A stretch of DNA of 64,000 bases from DASUPK01 sp963831605 (GCA_963831605.1 CAWHQR010000002.1:62001-126000), one strand, 5' to 3'. Positions 41,741 through 50,289 are shown, counted from the first letter of the stretch. Notes: a model not told the origin generated them from the sequence alone. A program made the numbers and translations.

Positions 41741-43507
41741 ATGGCGAAGTTCACGAACGAGAGCAAGGAGCGGGTCAAGGACGCTGCCGACATCCTCGAG
41801 ATCGTCTCCGCCTACACCGACCTTCAGCAGCGGGGCCAGGACTACTGGGGCAACTGCCCGTTCCATGACGAGCGGACGCCCTCGTTCAAGGTCAATCCGC
41901 GGGACAAGCTCTACTACTGCTTCGGCTGCGAGGCGAGTGGCGACGTCTTCCGGTTCGTGGAGGAGAAGGAGGGGCTGACCTTTCCCGAGGCGGTCGAGTC
42001 CCTGGGGGAGCGCTACGGCGTCGAGGTCGAGAGGGAGAACGAGGATCCTCAGGCTGAGGAGAGGCGGCGCAGGAAGGCGCGGCTCTGGGAGCTGCTCGAG
42101 CGGACCGCGAAGTTCTATGAGCGGTATCTGTGGGAGTCGCAGAAGGCCGGCAAGGCCCGGCAGTACCTGGAGCAGAGAGGGCTGAGCGAGGACGTGCTGC
42201 GGCGGTTCGGAGTTGGGATGGCCCCCAGCCCCTGGGATCAGGTTCTGACCGGGAGCCAGCGGGCGGGGTTCAAGATCGATGAGCTGCTCGCCGCCGGCCT
42301 GATCCAGAAGGGACGACAGGGCGGGCATTACGACCGCTTCCGGAGCCGGATCACCTTTCCGATTCGCGACCACCGCGGGCGGGTGCTCGGGTTCGGCGCT
42401 CGGGCGCTGAGCCCGAACTCGAAGCCGAAGTACCTGAACTCGCCCGAGGGCGAGCTCTACCGGAAGAGCCACACGCTCTACGGGATCGACCGGGCGCGCG
42501 GCCCGATCGCGAAGGCGCGGAGGGCGATCGTGGTGGAGGGGTACACGGATGTGCTGGCCCTGCACCAGGCCGGGGTGGAGGAGGCGGTCGCGATCATGGG
42601 AACGGCGATCACGCCGGAGCAGGTGACGATGCTCGCCGGGCAGACCGAGTCGGTGGTGCTGGCGCTCGACGCCGACCGCGCCGGCGCGGACGCGATGATC
42701 CGGGCGCAGAAGGTGGCGGGCGGAAAGAGCCTCGAGCTGCGGGTGGCGGCGATGCCGGAGGGGGAGGACCCGGCCGACATGCTCAAGGACGGGTCGGAGG
42801 AGCGGTTCATGAAGCTGGTCGAGGAGGCGATCGACCTGCCGAGCTTCCGGGTGGACGTGGCGCTCGGGCGTGGCGACCTCGGTTCCGTCACCGGACGGGA
42901 GCGCGTCCTGGAGGAGGTCGGGCCGGTGTTGAAGGCGATGGGGGAGACCGCGCTCGGGTTCGACGAACTGGTGCGGAAGGTGGCGGACCGGCTCGACACC
43001 GATGCCAGCCTGGTGTTGGCGCGGGTCCGCTCAGCCCCGGATGCGGCCGCGGCTCCGGCCAGCGAGGAAAATGGCGCGAAGCCGGCCAAGCCGGTCGCGA
43101 TCTCGCTCACCCCACGCGAGACGCGCGAGCGGGCGCTGCTCGCGATGTGCCTCTCTCAGCCGGAGGCCGGGCAGAAATTCATCGACAGGCTGACCGAGGA
43201 GCACCTCTCGCCATCGGGCCGTCCGGCGCTGGCCTGGCTGCGGACCCATCTCGAGGATCCGATGGAGGGTCTGCCCCGGGACGACGCGGCGCTCACCTCC
43301 CTGATCACCGAGCTCGTCATGCGGGCGGAGAGCGAGCCGGCGTCGGAGGGCGCGATGCAGCTCAACCTCGACCTGCTGGAGCAGCAGCGCCTGGAGGATG
43401 GCATCGCGGCCGCCCAGAAGGCGGGCGACTACGAGGTCAGCACACGCCTGGCGGGAGAACGAGCCCAGCTCACCGACCGAATCGCTCACGCGGGCGTCGT
43501 GTCCTAA
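41741..43507 (+). CDS. dnaG: DNA primase
   Basis: DnaG makes RNA primers for lagging-strand synthesis. The CHC2 zinc finger is complete (Cys39, His42, Cys60, Cys63 in NCPFHDERTPSF and YYCFGC). A DnaG N-domain follows, then the Toprim catalytic core (VVEGYTDVLALHQAG, ALDADRAGADA). A C-terminal helicase-interaction domain (from about 430) ends the 588-residue protein. The tRNA-Asn gene follows 15 nt later, as in other actinobacteria. Confidence 0.97.
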   Translation: MAKFTNESKERVKDAADILEIVSAYTDLQQRGQDYWGNCPFHDERTPSFKVNPRDKLYYCFGCEASGDVFRFVEEKEGLTFPEAVESLGERYGVEVERENEDPQAEERRRRKARLWELLERTAKFYERYLWESQKAGKARQYLEQRGLSEDVLRRFGVGMAPSPWDQVLTGSQRAGFKIDELLAAGLIQKGRQGGHYDRFRSRITFPIRDHRGRVLGFGARALSPNSKPKYLNSPEGELYRKSHTLYGIDRARGPIAKARRAIVVEGYTDVLALHQAGVEEAVAIMGTAITPEQVTMLAGQTESVVLALDADRAGADAMIRAQKVAGGKSLELRVAAMPEGEDPADMLKDGSEERFMKLVEEAIDLPSFRVDVALGRGDLGSVTGRERVLEEVGPVLKAMGETALGFDELVRKVADRLDTDASLVLARVRSAPDAAAAPASEENGAKPAKPVAISLTPRETRERALLAMCLSQPEAGQKFIDRLTEEHLSPSGRPALAWLRTHLEDPMEGLPRDDAALTSLITELVMRAESEPASEGAMQLNLDLLEQQRLEDGIAAAQKAGDYEVSTRLAGERAQLTDRIAHAGVVS

Positions 43508-43522
43508 GGTTTCCTCAGCCGA

Positions 43523-43595
43523 TCCGGGGTAGCTCAATCGGTAGAGCACTCGGCTGTTAACCGAGTTGTTGTGGGTTCGAGTCCCACCCCCGGAG
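43523..43595 (+). tRNA. tRNA-Asn (GTT)
   Basis: The 73-nt cloverleaf has acceptor stem TCCGGGG/CCCCGGA, D arm GCTC...GAGC, anticodon stem CTCGG/CCGAG with loop CTGTTAA (anticodon GTT at 43556-43558), T arm GTGGG-TTCGAGT-CCCAC, and discriminator G. CCA is not encoded. Confidence 0.97.
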
Positions 43596-43609
43596 CTGAT
43601 CGACCAAGA

Positions 43610-44842
43610 CTAGGAACGAGCCGGTGCGAGCCGGCTCTTTGCGTTCCGGGCCGCCTCCTCGACGAATTCCGCGGCGGCCACCGCTCCGTCGTGGGCCTCC
43701 GACCACTCGGCCACGGCGAGGGCGCGGCCTCGGAAGCTCGGTTCCGCAAGCAGCCGCCGTGTGGCCAGCCTGACGCCTCGCTTCGAGAGCAGGCGCCGCG
43801 GGATCGAGAGGCCGGTACCCGACCACGCCACCCGCGCCGCGTTCTCTCCCATGTCGCCGACGGACGGGCAGACCAGCAGCGGCTTCCCGGCCGCGAGCGC
43901 CCTTGCCACGGTCCCGTGCCCGCCATGGCAGATCACCACGTCCGCGGCCGGCATCGCCTGCGAGTAGAGCATCCAATCGACGAGCGTCGCGTTTTCCGGC
44001 ACCGTGATCGGCCGCTCGGGCCGGTGGCGGTTCGTCGTCGCCAGCACCCGCACCGGCTCATCCGCCAGCCCATCGAGCGCCACTCGCAGCAGCTCGCACT
44101 CCGGATCCTGCGAGGTGCTGGGCGTGACGAGCACCAGCGGCCCATCGCCCTCGGGGATCTCCGAACGTTCGCCCGGCACCTCGAAGAACAGCGGCCCGGT
44201 CACCCGGACGTGCGGGGGCCACTGGCGCGGGTATTCAAGCTGCGGATACGTCCCCACGATCGCGAGCAGCTCGCTGATCCCACCGTGAAACCGCTCGATC
44301 GGCGACAGCCCCAACCGGGCCCTCGTCTCGTTGAGCTCGTCCCGGCCTCGGCGCAGCCCCATCTCCAGCAGCGGCGCCGTCGCCCGCCACGCCATCCGCC
44401 CGAAGCTCGTCCGCGGCGGACGCATCCCGAGCGAGTAGAGCGGCATCCCCGGCTGCTGCACGGGATAGACGTGCGGGATCAGGGTGGCGTGCGGGACGCC
44501 GGCGACCTCGGCCGCGAGAGTCGGCGCCAGGGTCAGGATGTCGCTCACCACCAGATCCGGCTCGAACCCCTCCATCAGGCGAGCGAGCGCGCGGGCCGCG
44601 GCCGCCGCCGTCTGCCCGTCCGGCGTGTCCGGGCTCGGCGGCGGAAAGACCGTGTACTCCTGCGCGCCGGTGAAGCCGAGTCCCTCGCCCTCGACCGCCT
44701 CCCGCCAGTGCTCCCAGGTCTCGACCAGCACCTCATGGCCGCGCCGTGCCAGCTCACGAGCGAGCGCGATGGCCGGAAAGGCATGGCCGGGATCGCCGAA
44801 CGCGGCGACCAGCAGCCTCAAGCGTCGATCTGGGCGGCTCAT
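43610..44842 (-). CDS. GT1-family (UGT/MGT-like) glycosyltransferase
   Basis: This 410-residue GT-B enzyme begins MSRPDRRLRLLVAAFGDPGHAFPAIALARELARRGHEV, the classical GT1 nucleotide-fold start. It carries the C-terminal donor-binding HGGHGTVARALAAGKPLLVCP motif. Relatives transfer sugars to macrolides, flavonoids or lipids; acceptor and donor are unknown. The ATG 44842 is chosen because a TAGGGT hexamer lies 7 nt upstream. The last residues overlap the tRNA-Asn terminator on the other strand. Confidence 0.88.
   Translation of the reverse strand: MSRPDRRLRLLVAAFGDPGHAFPAIALARELARRGHEVLVETWEHWREAVEGEGLGFTGAQEYTVFPPPSPDTPDGQTAAAAARALARLMEGFEPDLVVSDILTLAPTLAAEVAGVPHATLIPHVYPVQQPGMPLYSLGMRPPRTSFGRMAWRATAPLLEMGLRRGRDELNETRARLGLSPIERFHGGISELLAIVGTYPQLEYPRQWPPHVRVTGPLFFEVPGERSEIPEGDGPLVLVTPSTSQDPECELLRVALDGLADEPVRVLATTNRHRPERPITVPENATLVDWMLYSQAMPAADVVICHGGHGTVARALAAGKPLLVCPSVGDMGENAARVAWSGTGLSIPRRLLSKRGVRLATRRLLAEPSFRGRALAVAEWSEAHDGAVAAAEFVEEAARNAKSRLAPARS
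43618..43640 (+). terminator. Probable terminator of tRNA-Asn
   Basis: GAGCCGG (43618-43624) pairs with CCGGCTC (43631-43637) around a 6-nt loop and is followed by TTT. It lies inside the 3' coding end of the converging glycosyltransferase gene. Confidence 0.5.
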
Positions 44843-44849
44843 TGCGCCG

Positions 44850-44855
44850 ACCCTA
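44850..44855 (-). promoter_or_regulatory. -10-like TAGGGT of the GT1 gene
   Basis: The minus strand reads TAGGGT, 7 nt, ATG 44842. The same hexamer precedes the transporter gene at 15.46 kb. Confidence 0.45.
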
Positions 44856-44880
44856 CGGGGTCCTCGCAATCCTTTGAGCG

Positions 44881-45408
44881 ATGGCCAAGCGACGCAACAA
44901 CGCCCGCCGCCTCCGCAACTCGGTGGCCGCCATGCCGAACGCCACCAAGGAGGCCATGCTCCGCGGCATCCGCGCCAACCGCGTCATCGTCGGCGCCTAC
45001 ACCGACAAGCGCGGCGGCGTCTGCCCGATGCTCGCGGCGCACCGGAACGGTGGCCGCACCAACTTCGGCACCTTCGCCCGTGCCTGGGACGCCTTCACCG
45101 GGGCCAACCAGCGCAAGCCCCGCCGCGCCTCCCGCCGCGAGGTCCGAGCGCTGGAGGGTTACCTCGAGCTGGCCCTGCTCCGCGAGGGCATCCACGGGGC
45201 GGAGCCTCTGCCCGAGCGGCCCCTCCGCGAGGAGGTGCGCGATGTCCAGGCCTCGCGCCGCCAACGTGCAGCGGTCGAAGCGAACGAGACATCCGAGGTG
45301 TCGGTGGAGGACGTCCTCGCCACGGCGTACGCCGAGCATGTGCACGAGGAGGGCCGGCAGGCCGAGTCCGCCGGGGACGAGAACCGGGAAACGATCCCGC
45401 ACGGCTAA
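44881..45408 (+). CDS. Hypothetical protein with basic N-terminus
   Basis: This 175-residue soluble protein starts MAKRRNNARRLRNSVAAMP and contains REAMLRGI-like (KEAMLRGIRANRVIVGAYTD), GGVCPMLAAHRNGGRTNFGTFARAWD and a Glu-rich C-terminal helix (EVSVEDVLATAYAEHVHEEG). I do not recognise a named domain; the tight RGGVCPMLAAHR segment looks conserved. It is followed 9 nt later by a GT2 gene that has its own -10-like site. Confidence 0.6.
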   Translation: MAKRRNNARRLRNSVAAMPNATKEAMLRGIRANRVIVGAYTDKRGGVCPMLAAHRNGGRTNFGTFARAWDAFTGANQRKPRRASRREVRALEGYLELALLREGIHGAEPLPERPLREEVRDVQASRRQRAAVEANETSEVSVEDVLATAYAEHVHEEGRQAESAGDENRETIPHG

Positions 45409-45411
45409 CTT
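45406..45411 (+). promoter_or_regulatory. -10-like TAACTT of the GT2 gene
   Basis: TAACTT begins with the TAA of the preceding gene and is followed by 6 nt and GTG 45418. Confidence 0.4.
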
Positions 45412-45417
45412 GCGCCC

Positions 45418-46386
45418 GTGCCACGGGCGCCCTCGAACCAGCCATCCGTCTCCGTCATCGTCCCCGTCCGGGACGGCGAGTCCACCATCGCCGGCTGCAT
45501 CGACGCGATCCTGGCGGCCGAATACCCGCCCGACCGCCGCGAGATCCTGATCGTCGACAACGGCTCGACCGACCGCACCGCATCCCTGATCAAGGCCCGT
45601 CCCGTCCGCTACCTCTACGAGCCGGCGCCCGGAGTCTCCAACGCCCGCAACCGCGGAATCGCCGAGAGCACCGGCGAGATCCTCTCCTTCATCGATGCCG
45701 ACTGCCTGGTCGAGCCCCAGTGGCTCACCGAGCTAGCCCGTCCCTTCGAGGACCCGGAGGTCGGCGCGGTCGCCGGCGACCTCCAGCACGCCCCGGCCAG
45801 GACGGCGGCCGAGCGCCAGGCGGCCCGCCTGCTCGGCAACTGGCAGCAGTTCGCCTTCAACTCGAATCCCGCCTACCCGATCACCGCCAATGCCGCCTAC
45901 CGCCGCGAGGTGATCGATCGCATCGGACCGTTCGATCCCCACATGACCCGCGCCCAGGACGTCGAGCTCGGCCTCCGCTTCCAGGAGCGATCGAGCCGCC
46001 GCCTCGCCTACGCCGAGCGGGCCACGGCCCGGCACCGCAACCGCGACACACAGCTCGGCTTCTTCCGCCAGCAGCTCGGCTGGGCCTACGGCGCGGGCCT
46101 GGTCGGCGCGAAGTTCGAGGCGATGGGCGGCCACCCGGTCAAGCCGCCCCGCATCCGTGAGATCGGTCGAACCGCCCGCGGCCTCGGCATCGTTCTGGCC
46201 GCGAAGGCCCGGGGGCGAGGGGAGACCCGGTGGGTCGAGGACGCCTGGTTCGACCTGATGCGACAGGTCGCCTGGTGGGTCGGGGCGCGCGCCGGCCTGC
46301 GCAAGGGCGGCAGGATCTGGACGGCACCGCTGGCGTCACAAGGGCCGTCAAAAGAAGAGGGCGGCCGCGGCCGCCCTCTCTCCTGA
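45418..46386 (+). CDS. GT2-family glycosyltransferase
   Basis: This 322-residue inverting GT-A enzyme has SVSVIVPVRDGESTIAGCIDAIL, the VDNGSTDRT turn, the metal-binding DAD (ILSFIDADCLVEPQW) and a QDVELGLRFQ segment equivalent to the ED acid/base region. No membrane helix is obvious beyond a C-terminal amphipathic part, so it may act at the inner face of the membrane on polysaccharide or glycolipid. The last codons (EEGGRGRPLS) are written across a perfect palindrome that is also the terminator. Confidence 0.88.
   Translation: MPRAPSNQPSVSVIVPVRDGESTIAGCIDAILAAEYPPDRREILIVDNGSTDRTASLIKARPVRYLYEPAPGVSNARNRGIAESTGEILSFIDADCLVEPQWLTELARPFEDPEVGAVAGDLQHAPARTAAERQAARLLGNWQQFAFNSNPAYPITANAAYRREVIDRIGPFDPHMTRAQDVELGLRFQERSSRRLAYAERATARHRNRDTQLGFFRQQLGWAYGAGLVGAKFEAMGGHPVKPPRIREIGRTARGLGIVLAAKARGRGETRWVEDAWFDLMRQVAWWVGARAGLRKGGRIWTAPLASQGPSKEEGGRGRPLS
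46356..46379. terminator. 24-bp perfect palindrome, bidirectional terminator
   Basis: A perfect 24-bp inverted repeat (arms AGAGGGCGGCCG and its complement) lies inside the 3' coding end of the GT2 gene and between two convergent genes. The plus side is preceded by A-rich sequence (CAAAAGA) and the minus side therefore by T-rich sequence, so it can serve both genes. Confidence 0.65.
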
Positions 46387-46404
46387 GCCCGATATCAGCG
46401 ACCG

Positions 46405-47136
46405 TTACTTCTTCTTCTTGCTCTTCTTCTTCACGCACTTCTGGGTCGCCGTGGCGGACGTGGACTGACCGTTGTAGAACGTCGTGGTCTCGCTGTTCAC
46501 CAACTTCGACTTCTTGCTCTTGCAGCGAGCCATCACGTAGAACGACTTCTTGCCGGTCTTCTTCTTGTTGAACGTGATGTCGAAGTTGGTCAGGTCGGTG
46601 CCCGGCGTGTTTGGGAGACCCGTCACGTCGAGCGTGTTCGGGCCCGCCGCGTACTGGCCATTGAGGACCAGGGTCAGCGCGTTGGCGATCCGGGTCCACA
46701 CGAACAGCGTCGTCGGACCACCACTGACGAGCACAACAGGGTTCGTGCCCGCGAACGAGCCCGTCCCGGCGTTGACCTGGTCGGTGCCCTGACCCACCAC
46801 GCTCGCGCCACAGGCGGCCTGAACGGCGCCGGAAGTGGTTGCGGCATTGAGGCTGCTCGAGGAACAAGCGGGGACGTTGCCATTGGTGAACTTGATCTGC
46901 TTGTCGATCCTGAAGACGACCTCCTTGGCCGAGGGCGACGCCAGGAAGTCGCTGTATTGCGTGCCGATGATCGCGTGCAGCGACGCTCCGCCGAAGGTCT
47001 TCTTGTCCTGCTTCTTCGGCGCGATGGTCGCCTGCAGCGTCTGACCGGTCGGAACGCCGGCGAAGGCGGTCCCGGAGACGACCAGCGCCCCGATCACACC
47101 CACCATCGCTCCAACCAAAAACTTGGGCTTGCGCAT
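46405..47136 (-). CDS. Secreted protein with Lys/Cys-rich C-terminus
   Basis: This 243-residue exported protein starts at ATG 47136, 5 nt after AAGGAG. A signal peptide (LVGAMVGVIGALVVSGTAFA) precedes a beta-rich body containing four to five Cys residues (NVPACSSSSL, VQAACGASV, MARCKSKKSKL). The C-terminus is QKCVKKKSKKKK. A segment FNKKKTGKKSFYVMARCKSKK just before the tail looks like a beta-sandwich found in other exported proteins of this lineage. Function is unknown; the basic tail suggests binding to anionic cell-wall polymer. Confidence 0.7.
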   Translation of the reverse strand: MRKPKFLVGAMVGVIGALVVSGTAFAGVPTGQTLQATIAPKKQDKKTFGGASLHAIIGTQYSDFLASPSAKEVVFRIDKQIKFTNGNVPACSSSSLNAATTSGAVQAACGASVVGQGTDQVNAGTGSFAGTNPVVLVSGGPTTLFVWTRIANALTLVLNGQYAAGPNTLDVTGLPNTPGTDLTNFDITFNKKKTGKKSFYVMARCKSKKSKLVNSETTTFYNGQSTSATATQKCVKKKSKKKK

Positions 47137-47219
47137 GCTGCTCCTTTTCCTACCCCACCTCTGTTGATGCATCTTGCCCCTAGAAACACGGCGCGGACGC
47201 TGAAGGAGCGGGCTCGCAG

Positions 47220-47960
47220 CTAGCCCAGTTCGGGCGTGTCCATGGTGTCCCCGGGTCGCAGGAACACGATCTCGGGGACGAGGCAGTTCGGTGAGGTGCG
47301 CAGCAGGAACCTCACCGCCTCGCCGATGTCCTCGGGCCGGATCATCGCTTCCGCCGACACCTGTCCCTTGACGAACTCCGTCATCGGCGTGTCGACGAAG
47401 GCGGGCGCGAAGGCCGTCACCTGGACACCGGTGCCGGCGATCTCCTTCTGGGTCGCCTGAGAGAACCCGATCACCGCCGCCTTGGTCGCCGAGTACACCG
47501 ACAGCCACGGCTGCCCCGCCTTGCCGGAGACCGACGCCGTGTTGACGATCAACGCCTTGCCGTGCTCAGCACCGGCCTCCTTGAGCATCGGCAGGCACTC
47601 GCGCGTCATCAGGACGACGGCGCGGAGGTTGACGCCGAGCTGCATGTCGACGAACTTCGTGGTCAAGGCGTCCATCGCCTCGCCGATCCCGACCCCGGCG
47701 TTGTTGATCATCACGTCGAGTCGGCCGTAGCGCTCCTTGTGAGCCGCGACGAGCGCCTTCAGGTTCTCCTCGTCGGCCATGTTCGCCGGCACGCTCTGCA
47801 CCTCCAGCCCGCCCGAGCGCAGATCCTCGACCGCCCCCTCGAGCTTGTCCGGCCGGCGGGCCGAGACCGTCAGCCCGTAGCCGTCCTCGCCCAGCATGCG
47901 GGCGATGGCCAACCCGATTCCGCTCGAACCGCCAGTGATCAGCGCCGCCTTCTCCGCCAC
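47220..47960 (-). CDS. Short-chain dehydrogenase/reductase
   Basis: This 246-residue classical SDR has TGGSSGIGLAIAR (cofactor loop), VSARRPDKL (NADP-preferring Arg pair), MINNAGVGIG, catalytic Ser in NTASVSGKAG and YSATK. The substrate is unknown. The start is a GTG at 47960 with GAGGAGGAG 4 nt upstream. It is divergent from the lipoprotein gene. Confidence 0.9.
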   Translation of the reverse strand: MAEKAALITGGSSGIGLAIARMLGEDGYGLTVSARRPDKLEGAVEDLRSGGLEVQSVPANMADEENLKALVAAHKERYGRLDVMINNAGVGIGEAMDALTTKFVDMQLGVNLRAVVLMTRECLPMLKEAGAEHGKALIVNTASVSGKAGQPWLSVYSATKAAVIGFSQATQKEIAGTGVQVTAFAPAFVDTPMTEFVKGQVSAEAMIRPEDIGEAVRFLLRTSPNCLVPEIVFLRPGDTMDTPELG

Positions 47961-48018
47961 AGTCTCCTCCTCTTTAGAGATGCCTCAGTCGCGACGGGCA
48001 CCCTACCCGTACCCCATC

Positions 48019-48024
48019 TACGAT
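48019..48024 (+). promoter_or_regulatory. -10-like TACGAT of the lipoprotein gene
   Basis: TACGAT, 7 nt, GTG 48032. The hexamer covers the ATG at 48023, which argues for the GTG as the real start. Confidence 0.45.
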
Positions 48025-48031
48025 GCCGCCC

Positions 48032-49009
48032 GTGCCTCGCAAGCCAATCGCCCTCGCCGCCGCCGTACTCGCTCTCGCGCTCGTCGCGGGCTGCGGCGGT
48101 TCGGACAACGGCACCGGCAGCCGCAGCCGGCCGGCTCCGCAGGCGGGGATCTTCCCCTCGGCGAACGGCAAGACGCTTCGCCAGGTCGTGACCTCGGCGC
48201 ACGCCGTGCAGGGCCCCGTCGCCTCCCCGGCGGCCGCCTACTTCCACGTCGGCACCAACCGCTTCCCATTCGGGGTCTTCACCACTGCGCATGACCCGAT
48301 CACCGACGCCCAGATCGCGGTCTACGCCGCGCCCGGCACGGGGGTGGACGGCAAGGCGATTGGCCCCTTCCCGGCCCGGATCGAGGACCTGACCACCAAG
48401 GCCGCGTTCCGAGCCAAGACCACCGCCGACGACCCCAGCGCGGCCCAGGTCGTCTACATCTCCGACATCCCGCTCAACAAGCCCGGCCCCTGGGCTTTCG
48501 CGGCGCTGATCAAGAACGGCAGCTCCTATCAGTACAGCCTCATGCCCACCCCGAACCCCGTCGGTGACTTCCCGATGCCGAATGTCGGCCAGTCCGTCCC
48601 CGCCATCCACACACTGACCGCGGGCGAGGTCTCGAACATCGGCCAGATCGACACGCGCGTCCCGCCGGACGACATGCACTCCGATGATTTCGCGAACGTC
48701 GTGGGGAAGAAGCCGGTCGTGCTGCTCTTCGCGACCCCCGCGCTCTGCCAGAGTCGGGTCTGCGGCCCAGTCACCGACATCACCGAGCAGGTGAAGCAGG
48801 AGTTCGGCGACAAGGTCGCCTTCATCCACCAGGAGATCTACAACAACAACAACATCAACGATGGGCCCCGGCCGCAGATGCGGGCGTTCAATCTGATGAC
48901 CGAGCCGTGGGCCTACGTGATCGACCGCACCGGCAAGGTCAGCTCGGTCCTGCAGGGACCCTTCAGCGTCCAGGAGCTCGAGGCCGCGGTCCAGAAGGTC
49001 GCGGGATAG
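48032..49009 (+). CDS. Thioredoxin-fold lipoprotein
   Basis: This 325-residue protein has a lipoprotein signal (AAAVLALALVAGC, lipid Cys21) and a middle beta domain (FHVGTNRFPFGVFTTAHDPITDAQIAVYAAP). The C-terminal thioredoxin-like domain begins at about 215. The redox segment reads LLFATPALCQSRVCGPV, a C-x4-C spacing rather than CxxC, as in SCO-like or TlpA-like variants. It probably sits on the outer face of the membrane and handles thiols or copper. The GTG start is preferred on promoter grounds; ATG 48023 would add three residues. Confidence 0.8.
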   Translation: MPRKPIALAAAVLALALVAGCGGSDNGTGSRSRPAPQAGIFPSANGKTLRQVVTSAHAVQGPVASPAAAYFHVGTNRFPFGVFTTAHDPITDAQIAVYAAPGTGVDGKAIGPFPARIEDLTTKAAFRAKTTADDPSAAQVVYISDIPLNKPGPWAFAALIKNGSSYQYSLMPTPNPVGDFPMPNVGQSVPAIHTLTAGEVSNIGQIDTRVPPDDMHSDDFANVVGKKPVVLLFATPALCQSRVCGPVTDITEQVKQEFGDKVAFIHQEIYNNNNINDGPRPQMRAFNLMTEPWAYVIDRTGKVSSVLQGPFSVQELEAAVQKVAG

Positions 49010-49052
49010 CCGCAGGCTGCGCTCCCCGGTTCAACGGGGTAGAACTAGGTCC

Positions 49053-49418
49053 ATGGGGGACGACGAGCTCCTCAAAATGCTGGCGGCCGAGGCCGAACGG
49101 CGGTCGCCGACGATCATCGACGGCATCGAAGCTCTCGCCTCGTCGGGCGAGAAGGACTCAACCCGCATAGAGGAGCTCCGGGTCGAGGTGCATGGGCTGA
49201 AGGGCGCGGCTTTGGTCGTCGGCCAGGAGCGCCTCGCCGACCTGGCGAAGGGGATGGAGGAATTCCTCGCCGGTTGTGTCGACACCGGGGTGATCAGGCC
49301 CGGCGCCGCGGCGGCGCTGATCGCGGGCGCCAGCGCCTTCAACGAGGGCGCCCAGGCCGCCGCCGAGGGCGTCGCCGAGCCGTCCTCGGTCGGCGAATCC
49401 CTCGCCGCGCTCGGTTGA
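49053..49418 (+). CDS. Stand-alone Hpt (histidine phosphotransfer) domain protein
   Basis: This 121-residue helical protein has the Hpt motif around His47 (RVEVHGLKGAALVVGQERLADLAKGMEEFL). The HxLKGxA pattern carries the phospho-His in histidine phosphotransfer proteins, so it probably relays phosphate between a hybrid kinase and a response regulator. No kinase or regulator is adjacent; the nearest two-component pair is 30 kb away. The partner is unknown. Confidence 0.75.
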   Translation: MGDDELLKMLAAEAERRSPTIIDGIEALASSGEKDSTRIEELRVEVHGLKGAALVVGQERLADLAKGMEEFLAGCVDTGVIRPGAAAALIAGASAFNEGAQAAAEGVAEPSSVGESLAALG

Positions 49419-49445
49419 TGCGACGGAGCGCGTAGCGCGACCCGT

Positions 49446-49799
49446 TCAGCCCTTGTCCGCGTGGTGGAGGGCGAAGGAGATTGCCCCGAGCACCATCGCG
49501 CCCATCACCAGCCAGGCCGGCACCAGCCAGGCGGCGATCTCCGCGACCCGTAGCGCGCGTCCCCGGTAGACGGGGGCGAGGAGCGCGACCATGCTCGCGA
49601 CGAAGACGACGGCCGCGCTGATGATCACCGGCGCTGCCACCAGCGTCCGCGCTGGAGCATCGATTCGGTGGTCGAAGTCGCGCCCGAGATGAGTGTTGAG
49701 CAGCGCCACGATCGCGACGATCACGAGCGATCCATAAAGCGCGCCGAGCAGCGGCCAGGTGAACGTCGTCGCCCCGGGCTCCTCCTCCGGCCGCGCCAT
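49446..49799 (-). CDS. Small membrane protein
   Basis: This 117-residue protein has three transmembrane segments (WPLLGALYGSLVIVAIVALL, LVAAPVIISAAVVFVASMVALLA, and IAAWLVPAWLVMGAMVLGAISFA) and a short acidic N-terminus. The family is not recognised. The ATG 49799 follows TAGATT by 6 nt. Confidence 0.55.
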   Translation of the reverse strand: MARPEEEPGATTFTWPLLGALYGSLVIVAIVALLNTHLGRDFDHRIDAPARTLVAAPVIISAAVVFVASMVALLAPVYRGRALRVAEIAAWLVPAWLVMGAMVLGAISFALHHADKG

Positions 49800-49805
49800 G
49801 GAACG

Positions 49806-49811
49806 AATCTA
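49806..49811 (-). promoter_or_regulatory. -10-like TAGATT of the 49.4-kb membrane-protein gene
   Basis: The minus strand reads TAGATT, 6 nt, ATG 49799. The same hexamer and spacing precede dnaG. Confidence 0.45.
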
Positions 49812-49821
49812 CCCCGGCCGA

Positions 49822-49827
49822 TACGCT
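49822..49827 (+). promoter_or_regulatory. -10-like TACGCT of tRNA-Met
   Basis: TACGCT lies 8 nt before the first base of the mature tRNA, the same distance at which protein genes here begin. The primary 5' end is therefore close to the mature end. Confidence 0.5.
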
Positions 49828-49835
49828 CGCCGCGC

Positions 49836-49909
49836 GGGCCGGTAGCTCAGCTGGTCAGAGCAGCGGACTCATAATCCGTCGGTCGGAGGTTCGAGTCCTC
49901 CCCGGCCCA
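49836..49909 (+). tRNA. tRNA-Met (CAT), possibly tRNA-Ile2
   Basis: The 74-nt cloverleaf has acceptor GGGCCGG/CCGGCCC, D arm GCTC-AGCTGGTCA-GAGC, anticodon loop CTCATAA (anticodon CAT), T arm GGAGG-TTCGAGT-CCTCC, and discriminator A. It is not an initiator (no mismatched first pair). Elongator Met is preferred; a lysidine-modified tRNA-Ile2 also has CAT and cannot be excluded by eye. Confidence 0.93.
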
Positions 49910-50289
49910 TGAAGAAAGGCCGCGGCACCCCGCCGGTGTGGACGGTGACCGCATTGCTCTGCCCGTCCTGGTGAGCCCTCGGGACAGCGACGAAGTCGCC
50001 GACCACGGCCTCCGAGCGCCGGTAGAGGCCGGATCAGCAGATGATCCAGCAGCCGGCGTTGCCCACCGGTGCGTAGCCCACTCCGAAAGCGCGGATGACC
50101 TTTTCGTCGAGACCCTCTCGCGGCGAGTGCTTCGCGCGCCTTGCCACTGGTGCCTTCGTCCCAGAGGCAGGTCCTCGAAGGACCTACCCGCGTCCGCGAA
50201 CACGCTGTCGAGATGTCCCTCCGCCACCCCTGCGACCTGGGTGTCCTGCCCTGTGGCTATGTCCCAGACCGGCCTAACGGCGCCGAAAG
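49910..50289. other. Intergenic stretch, no intact gene; possible minus-strand remnant
   Basis: No frame has convincing coding features over these 380 bp. On the minus strand a short frame around 50030-50140 ends with GVGYAPVGNAGCWIIC and a stop, preceded by another stop within 50 codons. It could be a decayed gene end, but I could not identify it. Confidence 0.3.

Noticed and set aside
39899..42565. An 888-codon minus-strand frame, of which only the last 252 codons look real
   Set aside because: The part beyond 40657 is antisense to dgt and dnaG; the SDR start with its -10-like box is at 40657.
49847..49910. Peptide ending GEDSNLRPTDYESAALTS on the minus strand
   Set aside because: It is the antisense translation of the tRNA-Met gene, a well-known annotation artefact; the same applies to GVGLEPTTTRL opposite tRNA-Asn.
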